From RGEC01 sp964475595 (GTDB taxonomy: Bacteria > Bacteroidota > Bacteroidia > NS11-12g > UBA955), in NCBI GenBank assembly GCA_964475595.1, contig CAYYXG010000002.1, positions 62,001 through 126,000 of the forward strand: 64,000 bases of DNA, given 5' to 3'. Within the stretch, counting starts at the first letter, position 1. Each line of letters starts with the position of its first letter. A program made the position numbers and the translations under genes. This document shows, piece after piece, positions 18,412-26,255 of the stretch. The notes beneath the pieces are model-generated. The model was not told where the DNA came from and ran no database searches. It saw only the letters and a list, made by a program, of their open reading frames with translations.

Positions 18412-19248
18412 TTACAGCTTCTCCTCAATGTTTTTTACCTTTTCTTTAATCATGCCCACTTCGCGCTGTATTACCCGCAAGGCAGGTCCAATATCATCCA
18501 TATCCTGACTTTTGGGTTCCATAAACTTAGGATTGATGTAATTGACAAATTTCCACACCTCCAGCACATCGGAAATTTTCACCGGATAGGGTTCGTAAGC
18601 GGTATTGGTGCTGCAAAGCAACAGCGAGCCATCCTGATAAATATGGTTGTAAACCACTTTAAATACAATGCCTTCGTCCTGGGTAACAATGATATACGGA
18701 TTGCCGTTTTTAATGGTGTTCCAGTCCTGAACATATTCACCGGTGACCAGGGCTCCATCCACCACGGGCGGCATACTGTCTCCGCTAATCTGGAAAGCTC
18801 GATACTTGCGGTTTGCACTTAAAAATGGCATATTGAAAGAGGGGAGTACCCTGATGAATTCAGGATCAGCAAAGCCCGTGGTATATCCGGCTTTGGCTTT
18901 TAAAGGCACCAGTTCCACATTTTCTTCATTGTCTTCATTAACCGTGGTGGCAAGTACCCGCAATCGGGTTCCGTTCAAATCCAGATCCATGCCTTTTTCC
19001 AATTGGCTGATCTGACTTTCAGGCAGGGCCGATAAATCCAGACGGACCAGTTTATCAAGGTTTACCTGGAAAAACTCGGAAAGCTTGAGCAACAGTCCGA
19101 TACCGGGCTCAGCTACACCGTTTTCGTAGCTATTATAGGCCGAGCGGGTAATCCCCAGTGATTTGGCTACTTCTTCCTGACTGCGCTTGCGTCTTTTCCT
19201 CAACAATTTAATGTTTTCTTTCAAATACGTATTCATAGATAATTTCAT
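18412..19248 (-). CDS. XRE-family regulator with S24 (LexA/cI-like) protease domain
   Basis: 278 residues. The N-terminal helix-turn-helix (about 9-63, SQEEVAKSLGITRSAYNSYE) is followed by a LexA-type self-cleavage domain: cleavage-site pair Ala120-Gly121 in KAKAGYTTG, catalytic Ser158 in ISGDSMPP, and Lys197 in IVFKVVYN. All parts for autocleavage are present. A coiled C-terminus (about 250-278) may aid dimerisation. Likely a stress- or damage-responsive repressor. It follows the exonuclease/GIY-YIG gene by 5 bases, suggesting a DNA-damage operon; targets are not evident. Start at 19248 or Met5 at 19236. Confidence 0.85.
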   Translation of the reverse strand: MKLSMNTYLKENIKLLRKRRKRSQEEVAKSLGITRSAYNSYENGVAEPGIGLLLKLSEFFQVNLDKLVRLDLSALPESQISQLEKGMDLDLNGTRLRVLATTVNEDNEENVELVPLKAKAGYTTGFADPEFIRVLPSFNMPFLSANRKYRAFQISGDSMPPVVDGALVTGEYVQDWNTIKNGNPYIIVTQDEGIVFKVVYNHIYQDGSLLLCSTNTAYEPYPVKISDVLEVWKFVNYINPKFMEPKSQDMDDIGPALRVIQREVGMIKEKVKNIEEKL

Positions 19249-19253
19249 TTAAT

Positions 19254-20609
19254 TCAGTTTAGGGATATAATTTGATAGGGTAGGTTATTTTCTGTTTTTG
19301 CCTGTCTAAAGAATCCGGCAATAATGGCGCGGGTTTCAGGGATGTCGGGTTTGGGTTCGATGCAGGAAACCATCTCAATTTCCGGTTTGTGCTCCTCCGC
19401 AAATCCCCAGCCGGCAACCGCACCATTTTCAATGAGCACAATGGCTTTTTCACCGATTCTTCTGCCGTTGCCTTTTACCAAAATCCGATTTCTTTGCTCC
19501 TGTAAGCTCATCACAGCTTCCTCCACCCGTCTGTTGTGAGTAATGAGTGCCTCTTCTGCCTGGTTTTCGCAATAGCAACCGGGAACAAAACATCTTCCCT
19601 GGCTTCTTGCCAGCACCGGACAAATGTCAAATTCATGCAGCATTTTACCCAGTGTTTGTTTGGCGTCTCTGAATCTGGGAAACGGAACACCTGTCAAGCT
19701 TCCTTTGCGGAACTTTTCTGTTTGTAAACGCAGAAATCCGCCTTGGGTAGGAAAATGATAAATGGCATATCGATTGCCAACATGTTTTCCGCTGACGTTC
19801 CATTCCGGCCAATGTTTATGAATGACATCGGCTTCTGTGAGCAATGCCAGCAATTCGTTGCCGCAAAGCTGAAATTCTATTTTATGGATGCGTTCCAGTT
19901 GTAAGGCGGTTTTGCCCCTTTTAACATCAAAGTGTTGCTTAACCCGTTTTTGTATGTTGATGGCCTTTCCGGTGTAAAGAATTTTATCATATTGATCCTT
20001 GAAAAAATATACGCCGGTTTCTTCGGGAAGCTGATGGATTTCCTCTTCATTTAGCGAGGGCGGTACTACAATTTTACGTTTTGTAATTCTGGCCATTTTA
20101 AGTACCTCAGTTTGCCCTAATTGTTTCAGACAAAGATGAAAGAGTTCTCCGGTGGCAAAAGCATCTCCGCCCGCCCGATGACGGTTCTGTATTCCTATAC
20201 CCAAATCGCTGCAGATATTACCCAGACTGTAGCTTCGTTTGCCGGGAAATGCTTTTCTGGATAATTTTACGGTACAAAGTTTGGGCACTTGAAACGTATA
20301 TCCGGATTGGGAAAATTCCTGCTGAATAAATCCATAGTCAAAGCTGACATTGTGTGCCACAAATATTTTATCATGCAACAAATGATAGAGTTGCGCCGCA
20401 ATTTCTGCAAAAGTTGGTGCCTTGTCGGTCATGGCCTGCGTGATACCTGTCAGTGCAGTGATATTGCGGGGTATTGCATAACCGGGGTTGATGAGCGTTT
20501 CAAATATCTGCAGTACTTTGGTTCCATCGGTTACCACCGCGCATATTTCAGTTATGCCCGAATAGAGGGGATTTCCGCCTGTGGTCTCTATGTCAACAAT
20601 GACAAACAC
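19254..20609 (-). CDS. DEDDh exonuclease fused to a GIY-YIG endonuclease domain
   Basis: 451 residues. Residues 1-165 are a DnaQ-like 3'-5' exonuclease (VDIETTGG, HNVSFDYGF, HRAGGDA). Residues about 190-275 hold a UvrC/Cho-like GIY-YIG module (ETGVYFFKDQYDKILYTGKA...IQKRVKQHF). The C-terminal region carries a Cys-rich patch (FVPGCYCENQAEEAL). Such fusions are annotated as DNA polymerase III epsilon-like or Cho-like repair nucleases and probably incise damaged DNA and trim it. Start GTG 20609; it is upstream of, and probably co-transcribed with, the S24 regulator. Confidence 0.87.
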   Translation of the reverse strand: MFVIVDIETTGGNPLYSGITEICAVVTDGTKVLQIFETLINPGYAIPRNITALTGITQAMTDKAPTFAEIAAQLYHLLHDKIFVAHNVSFDYGFIQQEFSQSGYTFQVPKLCTVKLSRKAFPGKRSYSLGNICSDLGIGIQNRHRAGGDAFATGELFHLCLKQLGQTEVLKMARITKRKIVVPPSLNEEEIHQLPEETGVYFFKDQYDKILYTGKAINIQKRVKQHFDVKRGKTALQLERIHKIEFQLCGNELLALLTEADVIHKHWPEWNVSGKHVGNRYAIYHFPTQGGFLRLQTEKFRKGSLTGVPFPRFRDAKQTLGKMLHEFDICPVLARSQGRCFVPGCYCENQAEEALITHNRRVEEAVMSLQEQRNRILVKGNGRRIGEKAIVLIENGAVAGWGFAEEHKPEIEMVSCIEPKPDIPETRAIIAGFFRQAKTENNLPYQIISLN

Positions 20610-20757
20610 GATGATTTGTTAAAAAACGTATCAAAAAATAGGTTGGTAAATTAACAACAAATTCTTGGTTTGTCAAAAAAACTGACTAAAAAAAGCAAAT
20701 TATTTTTTCAAAATTGGGTTTTTGGTCCACTTTGATAATTAAGTTTATGAATTTGTT

Positions 20758-20765
20758 TATCTTTG
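20758..20765 (+). promoter_or_regulatory. -7 promoter element of the EVE gene (leaderless)
   Basis: TATCTTTG, exact consensus, ends 5 bases before GTG 20771. TTTG at 20731-20734 may be the -33 element. It overlaps the codons after the alternative ATG 20747, which argues against that start. Confidence 0.65.
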
Positions 20766-20770
20766 CCACA

Positions 20771-21178
20771 GTGAACCATTGGCTGATTAAGTCTGAACCT
20801 TTTAAATATAGCTGGTCACAATTTGAAAAAGACCAATCCACATTCTGGGATGGTGTCCGTAATTTTCAGGCAAGAAACAACCTTCGCGACATGAAAAAAG
20901 GCGACCTGTGTCTTTTCTATCACAGCAACGAAGGAAAAGAAGTGGTGGGGATTGCCGAGGTAATCCGCGAGCATTATCAGGACCCAACCACCGACGAAAC
21001 ACAGTGGGTGGTGGTGGATGTGAAGCCCCACAGTAAGCTGAAGAAGCCGGTAACACTGGCGCAGATCAAGGCAGATAGTCGCCTGGCTCAGATAGGTCTC
21101 ATCAAACAAAGCCGCCTTTCTGTAATAAAACTTAGTAAAGAAGAATTCAATATCATACTTTCGCTGTCAGAAAATTAA
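20771..21178 (+). CDS. EVE-domain protein
   Basis: 135 residues, single EVE (PUA-like, YTH-related) domain with WLIKSEPFKYSW at the N-terminus, WDGVRNFQARNNLRDM and GDLCLFYHS. EVE domains bind modified bases in DNA or RNA (for example methylcytosine derivatives) and are often linked to restriction or RNA-modification systems; here the neighbours are pyrimidine genes. GTG 20771 is chosen because homologues begin M-N-x-W-L-x-K-S-E-P and because the promoter lies between here and ATG 20747. Overlaps pyrR by one base (TAATG). Confidence 0.88.
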   Translation: MNHWLIKSEPFKYSWSQFEKDQSTFWDGVRNFQARNNLRDMKKGDLCLFYHSNEGKEVVGIAEVIREHYQDPTTDETQWVVVDVKPHSKLKKPVTLAQIKADSRLAQIGLIKQSRLSVIKLSKEEFNIILSLSEN

Positions 21179-21717
21179 TGGAACCCAAAATACTCATCAA
21201 CCACCGTCAAACTGAACTGATTATACACAGGTTTGTACTGCAGTTGACAGAGCAGCATGGTAATCTTGAAAATTGCGCCATTATCGGGTTGCAGCCGCGG
21301 GGAGTTGAATTATCGAGAGGGTTGATGCAAAAACTCAATGAACTGAAACCCGGTCACAAAGCCCGTTACGGCGAGCTGGACAATACATTTTTCAGAGATG
21401 ATATTCGCCGCGGTGAAATTCACATGCCCCGACCCAGCAGAATCGATTTTAGCACAGAAAACCTGAACATTGTGCTGGTAGATGATGTATTGTTTACCGG
21501 GCGCAGTATTCGGGCCGGCATTGATGCATTGATAAACTTTGGCAGGCCTGCCCGCGTAGAGCTGATGGTGTTGGTAGACAGGCGATATAACCGCGAATTA
21601 CCCATTGCGGCAGATTACAGCGGTGTGGTGGTAGACAGCCGCAGCACAGGCGAACACGTGAAAGTAGAATGGAATCCTAACCAAAATCAAACCTGGCTTT
21701 TGCCAAACAAACAATAA
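21178..21717 (+). CDS. pyrR: Bifunctional pyrimidine regulator PyrR / uracil phosphoribosyltransferase
   Basis: 179 residues, PRTase fold. The PRPP loop VLVDDVLFTGRSIRA lies at 99-113, with the N-terminal IIGLQPRGVELS and VDRRYNRELPI segments typical of PyrR. In Firmicutes it attenuates pyr operons by RNA binding; here it precedes pyrB by 3 bases. I see no clear attenuator upstream of it, so regulation in this organism is uncertain. Confidence 0.92.
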   Translation: MEPKILINHRQTELIIHRFVLQLTEQHGNLENCAIIGLQPRGVELSRGLMQKLNELKPGHKARYGELDNTFFRDDIRRGEIHMPRPSRIDFSTENLNIVLVDDVLFTGRSIRAGIDALINFGRPARVELMVLVDRRYNRELPIAADYSGVVVDSRSTGEHVKVEWNPNQNQTWLLPNKQ

Positions 21718-21720
21718 TAG

Positions 21721-22659
21721 ATGCCCTCAACACTCAAACATCTCCTAGGAATCAAAGGGCTCTCGGAAGAAAGCATACAGCAGATTTTTGAAACGGCCGA
21801 TAATTTTAAGCAGCTGCTTAACAGTCCGGTCAAGAAAACCCCGTCACTGCGGGATTTTACGGTGGCAAACCTATTCTTCGAAAACTCTACCCGAACCCGG
21901 GTTTCTTTCGAGCTGGCTGAAAAACGGCTGGGGGCAGATATTGTCAATTTTTCCAGCTCCACATCTTCGGTAAAGAAGGGCGAAACCCTCATCGATACCG
22001 TGAATAACATTCTCAGCATGAAAGTGGATATGCTGGTGATGCGGCATCCTGCCCCGGGTGCCTGTGTTTTCCTGGCCCGACACGTAAACGCCCAGATTGT
22101 GAATGCCGGAGACGGAACCCACGAACACCCCACCCAGGCGTTGCTGGATGCCTATTCCATCCGCGAGAAGCTGGGTTCGGTATACGGCAAAAAAGTGGTA
22201 ATTGTGGGGGATATCCTGCACAGCCGTGTAGCCCTGAGTAATATTTTTTGCCTACAGAAGTTGGGTGCAGATGTGATGGTATGTGGCCCCAAAACCCTGA
22301 TTCCGCGGCATATGGCAGAGCTGGGTGTGAAGGTGGAGCACAACCTTCAAAATGCGCTTCAGTGGTGCGATGTAGCCAATATGCTGCGCATTCAGATGGA
22401 GCGGCAGGATATCAAATATTTCCCCAGTCTGAGAGAATACAGCATGCAGTATGGATTAACCCAAACCCACCTGAATCAGCTGGATAAAGAAATCGTTATC
22501 ATGCACCCGGGACCCATAAACCGCGGTGTGGAGATCAGCAGCGAGGTAGCCGATGGGAACAATAGCATTATTTTGCAGCAGGTAGAAAATGGTGTGGCCG
22601 TGCGGATGGCAGTATTATATCTGTTGGCACAGCACCAGTTAGAGAAAAGCAGAGCGTGA
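21721..22659 (+). CDS. pyrB: Aspartate carbamoyltransferase catalytic subunit
   Basis: Commits carbamoyl phosphate and aspartate to pyrimidine synthesis. 312 residues, full length. Motifs: carbamoyl phosphate site FENSTRTRVSFE (near 52-63), VMRHPAPGA, HPTQALLDAYSIRE (near 137-150), HPGPINRGVEI near 260. Forms an operon with EVE-pyrR upstream and asparaginase downstream (4-base overlap), which could supply aspartate. Confidence 0.96.
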   Translation: MPSTLKHLLGIKGLSEESIQQIFETADNFKQLLNSPVKKTPSLRDFTVANLFFENSTRTRVSFELAEKRLGADIVNFSSSTSSVKKGETLIDTVNNILSMKVDMLVMRHPAPGACVFLARHVNAQIVNAGDGTHEHPTQALLDAYSIREKLGSVYGKKVVIVGDILHSRVALSNIFCLQKLGADVMVCGPKTLIPRHMAELGVKVEHNLQNALQWCDVANMLRIQMERQDIKYFPSLREYSMQYGLTQTHLNQLDKEIVIMHPGPINRGVEISSEVADGNNSIILQQVENGVAVRMAVLYLLAQHQLEKSRA

Positions 22660-23690
22660 ATTCAGAAGTAAATCCCGTATTGGTCCATAATACCCGTGGC
22701 GGTATCGTAGAGAGTTTCCACAGAGGCGTTATCTGTGCTGTAAATAAGGAAGGTGAAATCATTGCTTCTGTGGGCGATGTGCAACAGTTTTGCTACCCCA
22801 GATCCGCGTTAAAATTATTTCAGCATATTCCCCTCATTACCTCCGGAGCATTCGACCATTTTGGGTTTACCCTAAAGGAATTGGCCCTGATGTGCGGTAG
22901 CCATAATGGTGAAACCATGCACGTGGAAACCGCCCGGGGTATTCTTTCCAAAATAGGAATGGGAGAGGAGTGCCTCGGTTGTGGCGCGCAACAGCCCACC
23001 CACAAAAAAGATTTTGTGGCATTGATTAAAAATAACCAGGAGCCCGGTGCCATCCATAACAATTGCAGCGGAAAACACAGCGGCTTTCTGGCCTGGTGTA
23101 AATTTCATAACGCATCAACGGAAGATTATTTATCTGCCGAACATCCGTTGCACCGGGAAATTAAGCGCATTACCGCCCTGTTTCATGAAATGCCGGAAAA
23201 TGAGCTGGTAACAGGACTGGATGGCTGCTCGGCACCCATTTTCGCCATGCCGGTTTTCAATCAGGCCATTGCCTATAAAAACCTGTTGTTTCCGGAAAAA
23301 TTTGGAGATGAAAGCATCAACAGGGCTTGTGCCCTCATTCGCGAAGCAGTGGTAACCTACCCGGAAATGGTGGCAGGTACCAAACGCTACTGCACCGATT
23401 TAATGCGGGTAGCCAAAGGTAAAGTAATCGGGAAAACCGGTGCAGACGGAGTTTATAGCTTGGCCCTTACCCGCTCAGGGCTGGGCATTTGCATCAAAAT
23501 TGATGATGGACGCATGGGGCCCCAGTACAATGTAGCTCAGCAGGTATTGGAGAACCTTGATGTGCTTACCGATGATGAGAAAAAAGAACTTCACGGCTAT
23601 CTGATTAATGAAAATAAGAATTTTGCAGGTAACGTAACCGGATTCACCCAAATTTCGGAAACTTTGCAACCAATCACATTAAGGGCTTAA
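22656..23690 (+). CDS. L-asparaginase, Rhizobium-AnsA/ReAV type (Asparaginase_II, PF06089-like)
   Basis: 344 residues. Not related to the classic E. coli asparaginases; carries the family signatures YPRSALKLFQ (near 48-57), GSHNGE, CGAQQP, NNCSGKHSGFLAW (near 134-146; Ser/Lys/Cys active-site region) and DGCSAPIFAMP. Converts asparagine to aspartate and ammonia. GTG 22656 overlaps the pyrB stop, so aspartate production and use may be coupled. Confidence 0.9.
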   Translation: MNSEVNPVLVHNTRGGIVESFHRGVICAVNKEGEIIASVGDVQQFCYPRSALKLFQHIPLITSGAFDHFGFTLKELALMCGSHNGETMHVETARGILSKIGMGEECLGCGAQQPTHKKDFVALIKNNQEPGAIHNNCSGKHSGFLAWCKFHNASTEDYLSAEHPLHREIKRITALFHEMPENELVTGLDGCSAPIFAMPVFNQAIAYKNLLFPEKFGDESINRACALIREAVVTYPEMVAGTKRYCTDLMRVAKGKVIGKTGADGVYSLALTRSGLGICIKIDDGRMGPQYNVAQQVLENLDVLTDDEKKELHGYLINENKNFAGNVTGFTQISETLQPITLRA

Positions 23691-23693
23691 TGT

Positions 23694-23987
23694 ATGGCAG
23701 TATTCATCGTAGAAAGCGACATCCCCGAACTTACCCCTGATTTTATGCGGCTGATACCCGAGCACATGCAGGTGGTGCAGCGATTGTTTGCAGAGGAAAA
23801 AATTATAATGTACGCGGTGAGCGAGGACCGAACACGCTGGTGGTGCCACATAGAGGCAGAAGATGAAGTGGAAGTGATGGAAATATTGGGTCAAATGCCG
23901 ATTATGCCATACTTACGCCCCAAAATTCATGATTTGATGTTTTATAATATTGCTGAAGTGGGCATGCCCAAGATCTCTTTAAATTAA
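23694..23987 (+). CDS. Muconolactone isomerase-like small protein
   Basis: 97 residues with a ferredoxin-like alpha/beta pattern (MAVFIVESDIPE, then EVEVMEILGQMPI). It resembles the muconolactone delta-isomerase-like family common in Bacteroidota, where a role in aromatic catabolism is usually not supported by context. No isolated catechol pathway genes are near; the next gene, 6 bases on, is tryptophan 2,3-dioxygenase. Confidence 0.7.
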   Translation: MAVFIVESDIPELTPDFMRLIPEHMQVVQRLFAEEKIIMYAVSEDRTRWWCHIEAEDEVEVMEILGQMPIMPYLRPKIHDLMFYNIAEVGMPKISLN

Positions 23988-23993
23988 TGCCAG

Positions 23994-24899
23994 ATGAATC
24001 GCGAAGAATTGCTGAAAGCCATTGACGAAAAGTATGCTGCCATGGGCCAGAATCCCGATGTGCATCTCAGTGGGCTGTTGCACGCCGAACCCATAACGTA
24101 CTGGGATTACATTCAGGTAGAGGCCTTACTGGGGTTGCAAATAAAACGCACCAATCTGCCCGACGAAATGGTGTTTATCATGTACCATCAGATCAATGAG
24201 TTGTTGTTTAAGATGGTATTGTGGGAAATAGGACAAGTGCAGGAACCCGGATTAACCACCGCAAAATTCGCCATGCATCTTGACCGCATCAGTCGATACT
24301 TTGATATGCTTTCACAGTCTTTCAGCATTATGGGAGATGGTATGGAAAAGGAGCAATACATGAAGTTTCGCGATACGCTCACCCCCGCCAGCGGATTTCA
24401 GAGTGCACAATATCGATTGATTGAGTTTGCCAGCACCGATATTATCAATCTTGTGGATAGACGCTACCGCGATGGTATGGATGTTTCCAATGTGGAGAAT
24501 GTCTTTGAACACCTGTACTGGCAGGCAGCAGGGAAAAATCATCATACCGGACAGAAATCGGCACTGCTGGGCAATTTCGAGAAAAAGTACAAGGCAGCAT
24601 TTCTTGATACGATTCAAAAAAACAGAAACCTCAATCTATGGCACCTATACAATCAGTTGCCGGAGGCAGAACGTAATGATCAAACCCTGGTAAACGCCAT
24701 GCGTCATTACGATTATACCGTAAATGTCACTTGGGTGATGGCGCATTTGAACGCAGCCCGCAAATACTTGGGTAATGCAGAAGCCACCGGTGGCAGCGAC
24801 TGGCAGAAATACATGCATCCCAAATACCAGAAACGCATCTTCTTTCCGGGGCTGTGGAGCGCTGCAGAGCTGGATAACTGGGGCGCAGATTTGCCCTAA
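23994..24899 (+). CDS. kynA: Tryptophan 2,3-dioxygenase
   Basis: Haem enzyme opening the indole ring of tryptophan to N-formylkynurenine. 301 residues. Signature segments are present: ITYWDYIQVEALLGLQ, distal-side FIMYHQINELLFK (His65), FRDTLTPASGFQSAQYR, and a proximal-side His near 250 in WVMAHLNAARKYLG followed by TGGSDW and YMHPKYQ. No other kynurenine-pathway gene is adjacent. Confidence 0.93.
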   Translation: MNREELLKAIDEKYAAMGQNPDVHLSGLLHAEPITYWDYIQVEALLGLQIKRTNLPDEMVFIMYHQINELLFKMVLWEIGQVQEPGLTTAKFAMHLDRISRYFDMLSQSFSIMGDGMEKEQYMKFRDTLTPASGFQSAQYRLIEFASTDIINLVDRRYRDGMDVSNVENVFEHLYWQAAGKNHHTGQKSALLGNFEKKYKAAFLDTIQKNRNLNLWHLYNQLPEAERNDQTLVNAMRHYDYTVNVTWVMAHLNAARKYLGNAEATGGSDWQKYMHPKYQKRIFFPGLWSAAELDNWGADLP

Positions 24900-24927
24900 A
24901 TCATACTGCAACAAAAAAAGTACTTAA

Positions 24928-24948
24928 TCGTTGCATAATATGCAACGA
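24928..24948. promoter_or_regulatory. Palindromic operator 1 of the Fic gene
   Basis: A 21-bp palindrome whose core is GTTGCAT-AAT-ATGCAAC (24930-24946). It lies upstream of the -33 region. Its centre is 54 bases, about five helix turns, from that of operator 2. Confidence 0.6.
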
Positions 24949-24976
24949 ATGATTTTTATTTGCGGCAAATAGGTCG

Positions 24977-24984
24977 TATATTTG
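24977..24984 (+). promoter_or_regulatory. -7 promoter element of the Fic gene
   Basis: TATATTTG, exact consensus, 9 bases before ATG 24994; TTTG at 24959-24962 may be the -33 element. Its last base is the first base of operator 2. Confidence 0.65.
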
Positions 24985-25000
24985 TTGCATAAAATGCAAC
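24984..25000. promoter_or_regulatory. Palindromic operator 2 overlapping the Fic start codon
   Basis: GTTGCAT-AAA-ATGCAAC. It abuts the -7 element, covers the probable transcription start, and includes the ATG at 24994 in its right arm, an ideal place for repression. Confidence 0.6.
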
Positions 25001-26112
25001 GATTAGGATACTATATCCATGAACACCCCCAATGGCCCGATTTTTATTGGGATGCTGAGGAATTGCTGAACCTGTTGTCTGAGGCACGTAATCTGCAGGG
25101 ACGGCTGATGGGCAGGATGGAGTCTTTGGGTTTTGATCTTCAAAATCAGGCCCAGCTGGATGCCCTTACCCTAGATGTTCTCAAAACTTCCGAAATAGAA
25201 GGAGAGAAGCTGCATTCGGGACAAGTGCGTTCTTCTGTTGCGAGAAAACTGGGTATGGAATACGCCGGTATGGTGGATTCCGACCGGCATGTAGACGGCG
25301 TGGTTGAAATGATGCTGGATGCCACCCGAAATTGTTTTGAACCATTAACTGCCGAACGGCTCTTCGATTGGCATGCAGCGCTTTTCCCTACAGGCAGAAG
25401 CGGCATATATAAAATAACTGTGGCATACTGGCGCCAGGATGGTGCAGGCCCCATGCAGGTGGTATCCGGTCCTATGGGTAAGGAAAAAGTGCATTTTCAG
25501 GCCCCGGATTGCAATAAGGTTCCTGAACTAATGCAACAATTTCTGGATTGGTTCAATAAACAAACAGCCCTGGATCCGGTGATGAAAGCGGCATTGGCCC
25601 ATTTTTGGTTTGTAACCGTGCATCCGTTTGATGACGGAAACGGCCGCATAGCGCGCGCCCTGGCAGATATGTTGCTTGCCCGAGCGGATCAAAGTAACCA
25701 GCGATTTTACAGCATGTCGGCCCAAATACGTAAGGAAAGAAAACGTTACTATGCTGTGCTGGAAAAAACCCAAAAAGGCGGTTTAGATATCACCGAATGG
25801 ATGCATTGGTTTTTATCTTGCTTGGTTAATGCCCTCAAAGCCACCGATATCTCGCTTCAGGGCGTTACAGACAAGGCCAATTTCTGGAAATACCATGCCA
25901 ATACCGAGCTCAACGATAGACAGCGCAAGATGGTAAACAAATTGCTGGATGGGCTTCACGGCAAACTCAGCTCCTCCAAATGGGCCAAGATGACCAAATG
26001 CTCCCGCGATACAGCCATCCGCGATATCAATGATTTATTAGAAAAGGGAGTTTTGCAAAAAGAAGCTGCCGGTGGACGCAGTACGCATTATGAACTGCTA
26101 AAGCCCCGGTAA
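24994..26112 (+). CDS. Fic family protein with DUF4172-type N-terminus and C-terminal winged helix
   Basis: 372 residues. Residues 1-55 resemble DUF4172; the inhibitory helix motif TSEIEG (65-70, T/S-x3-E-G) marks an autoinhibited class II Fic. The active site HPFDDGNGRIAR begins at His210, with all catalytic residues intact, so AMP transfer to a target hydroxyl is expected. The last 65 residues form a winged-helix-like domain (MTKCSRDTAIRDINDLLEKG), which could bind the two GTTGCAT palindromes at its own promoter. ATG 24994 is preferred over the TTG at 24982, which lies in the promoter. Possible autoregulated toxin-like AMPylator. Confidence 0.92.
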   Translation: MQRLGYYIHEHPQWPDFYWDAEELLNLLSEARNLQGRLMGRMESLGFDLQNQAQLDALTLDVLKTSEIEGEKLHSGQVRSSVARKLGMEYAGMVDSDRHVDGVVEMMLDATRNCFEPLTAERLFDWHAALFPTGRSGIYKITVAYWRQDGAGPMQVVSGPMGKEKVHFQAPDCNKVPELMQQFLDWFNKQTALDPVMKAALAHFWFVTVHPFDDGNGRIARALADMLLARADQSNQRFYSMSAQIRKERKRYYAVLEKTQKGGLDITEWMHWFLSCLVNALKATDISLQGVTDKANFWKYHANTELNDRQRKMVNKLLDGLHGKLSSSKWAKMTKCSRDTAIRDINDLLEKGVLQKEAAGGRSTHYELLKPR

Positions 26113-26130
26113 TGCAGTGCTTATAGTTCA

Positions 26131-26167
26131 CACGAAAATGCAATGGTAGTATCGTTGCATTTTTGTG
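26131..26167 (+). terminator. Hairpin after the Fic gene
   Basis: Two 17-base arms (26131-26147 and 26151-26167) around a 3-base loop. All 17 positions pair in a plus-strand RNA (three as G-U) but not on the other strand, which fits a transcript-level structure. The arm contains TGCAA/TTGCA, related to the operator core in reverse order, so a DNA-site role is also possible. Confidence 0.45.
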
Positions 26168-26255
26168 AGAATTATAATTTAACTTTTGGATAAATTGATT
26201 CGCGAAGTATCGCAGCAAATTACAAACATTATTTAGAGTTTGTTGTTTTAAACTA

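Noticed and set aside
20747..20770. Upstream ATG as start of the EVE protein
   Set aside because: The exact -7 element TATCTTTG lies between this ATG and GTG 20771, and homologues start at the GTG position.
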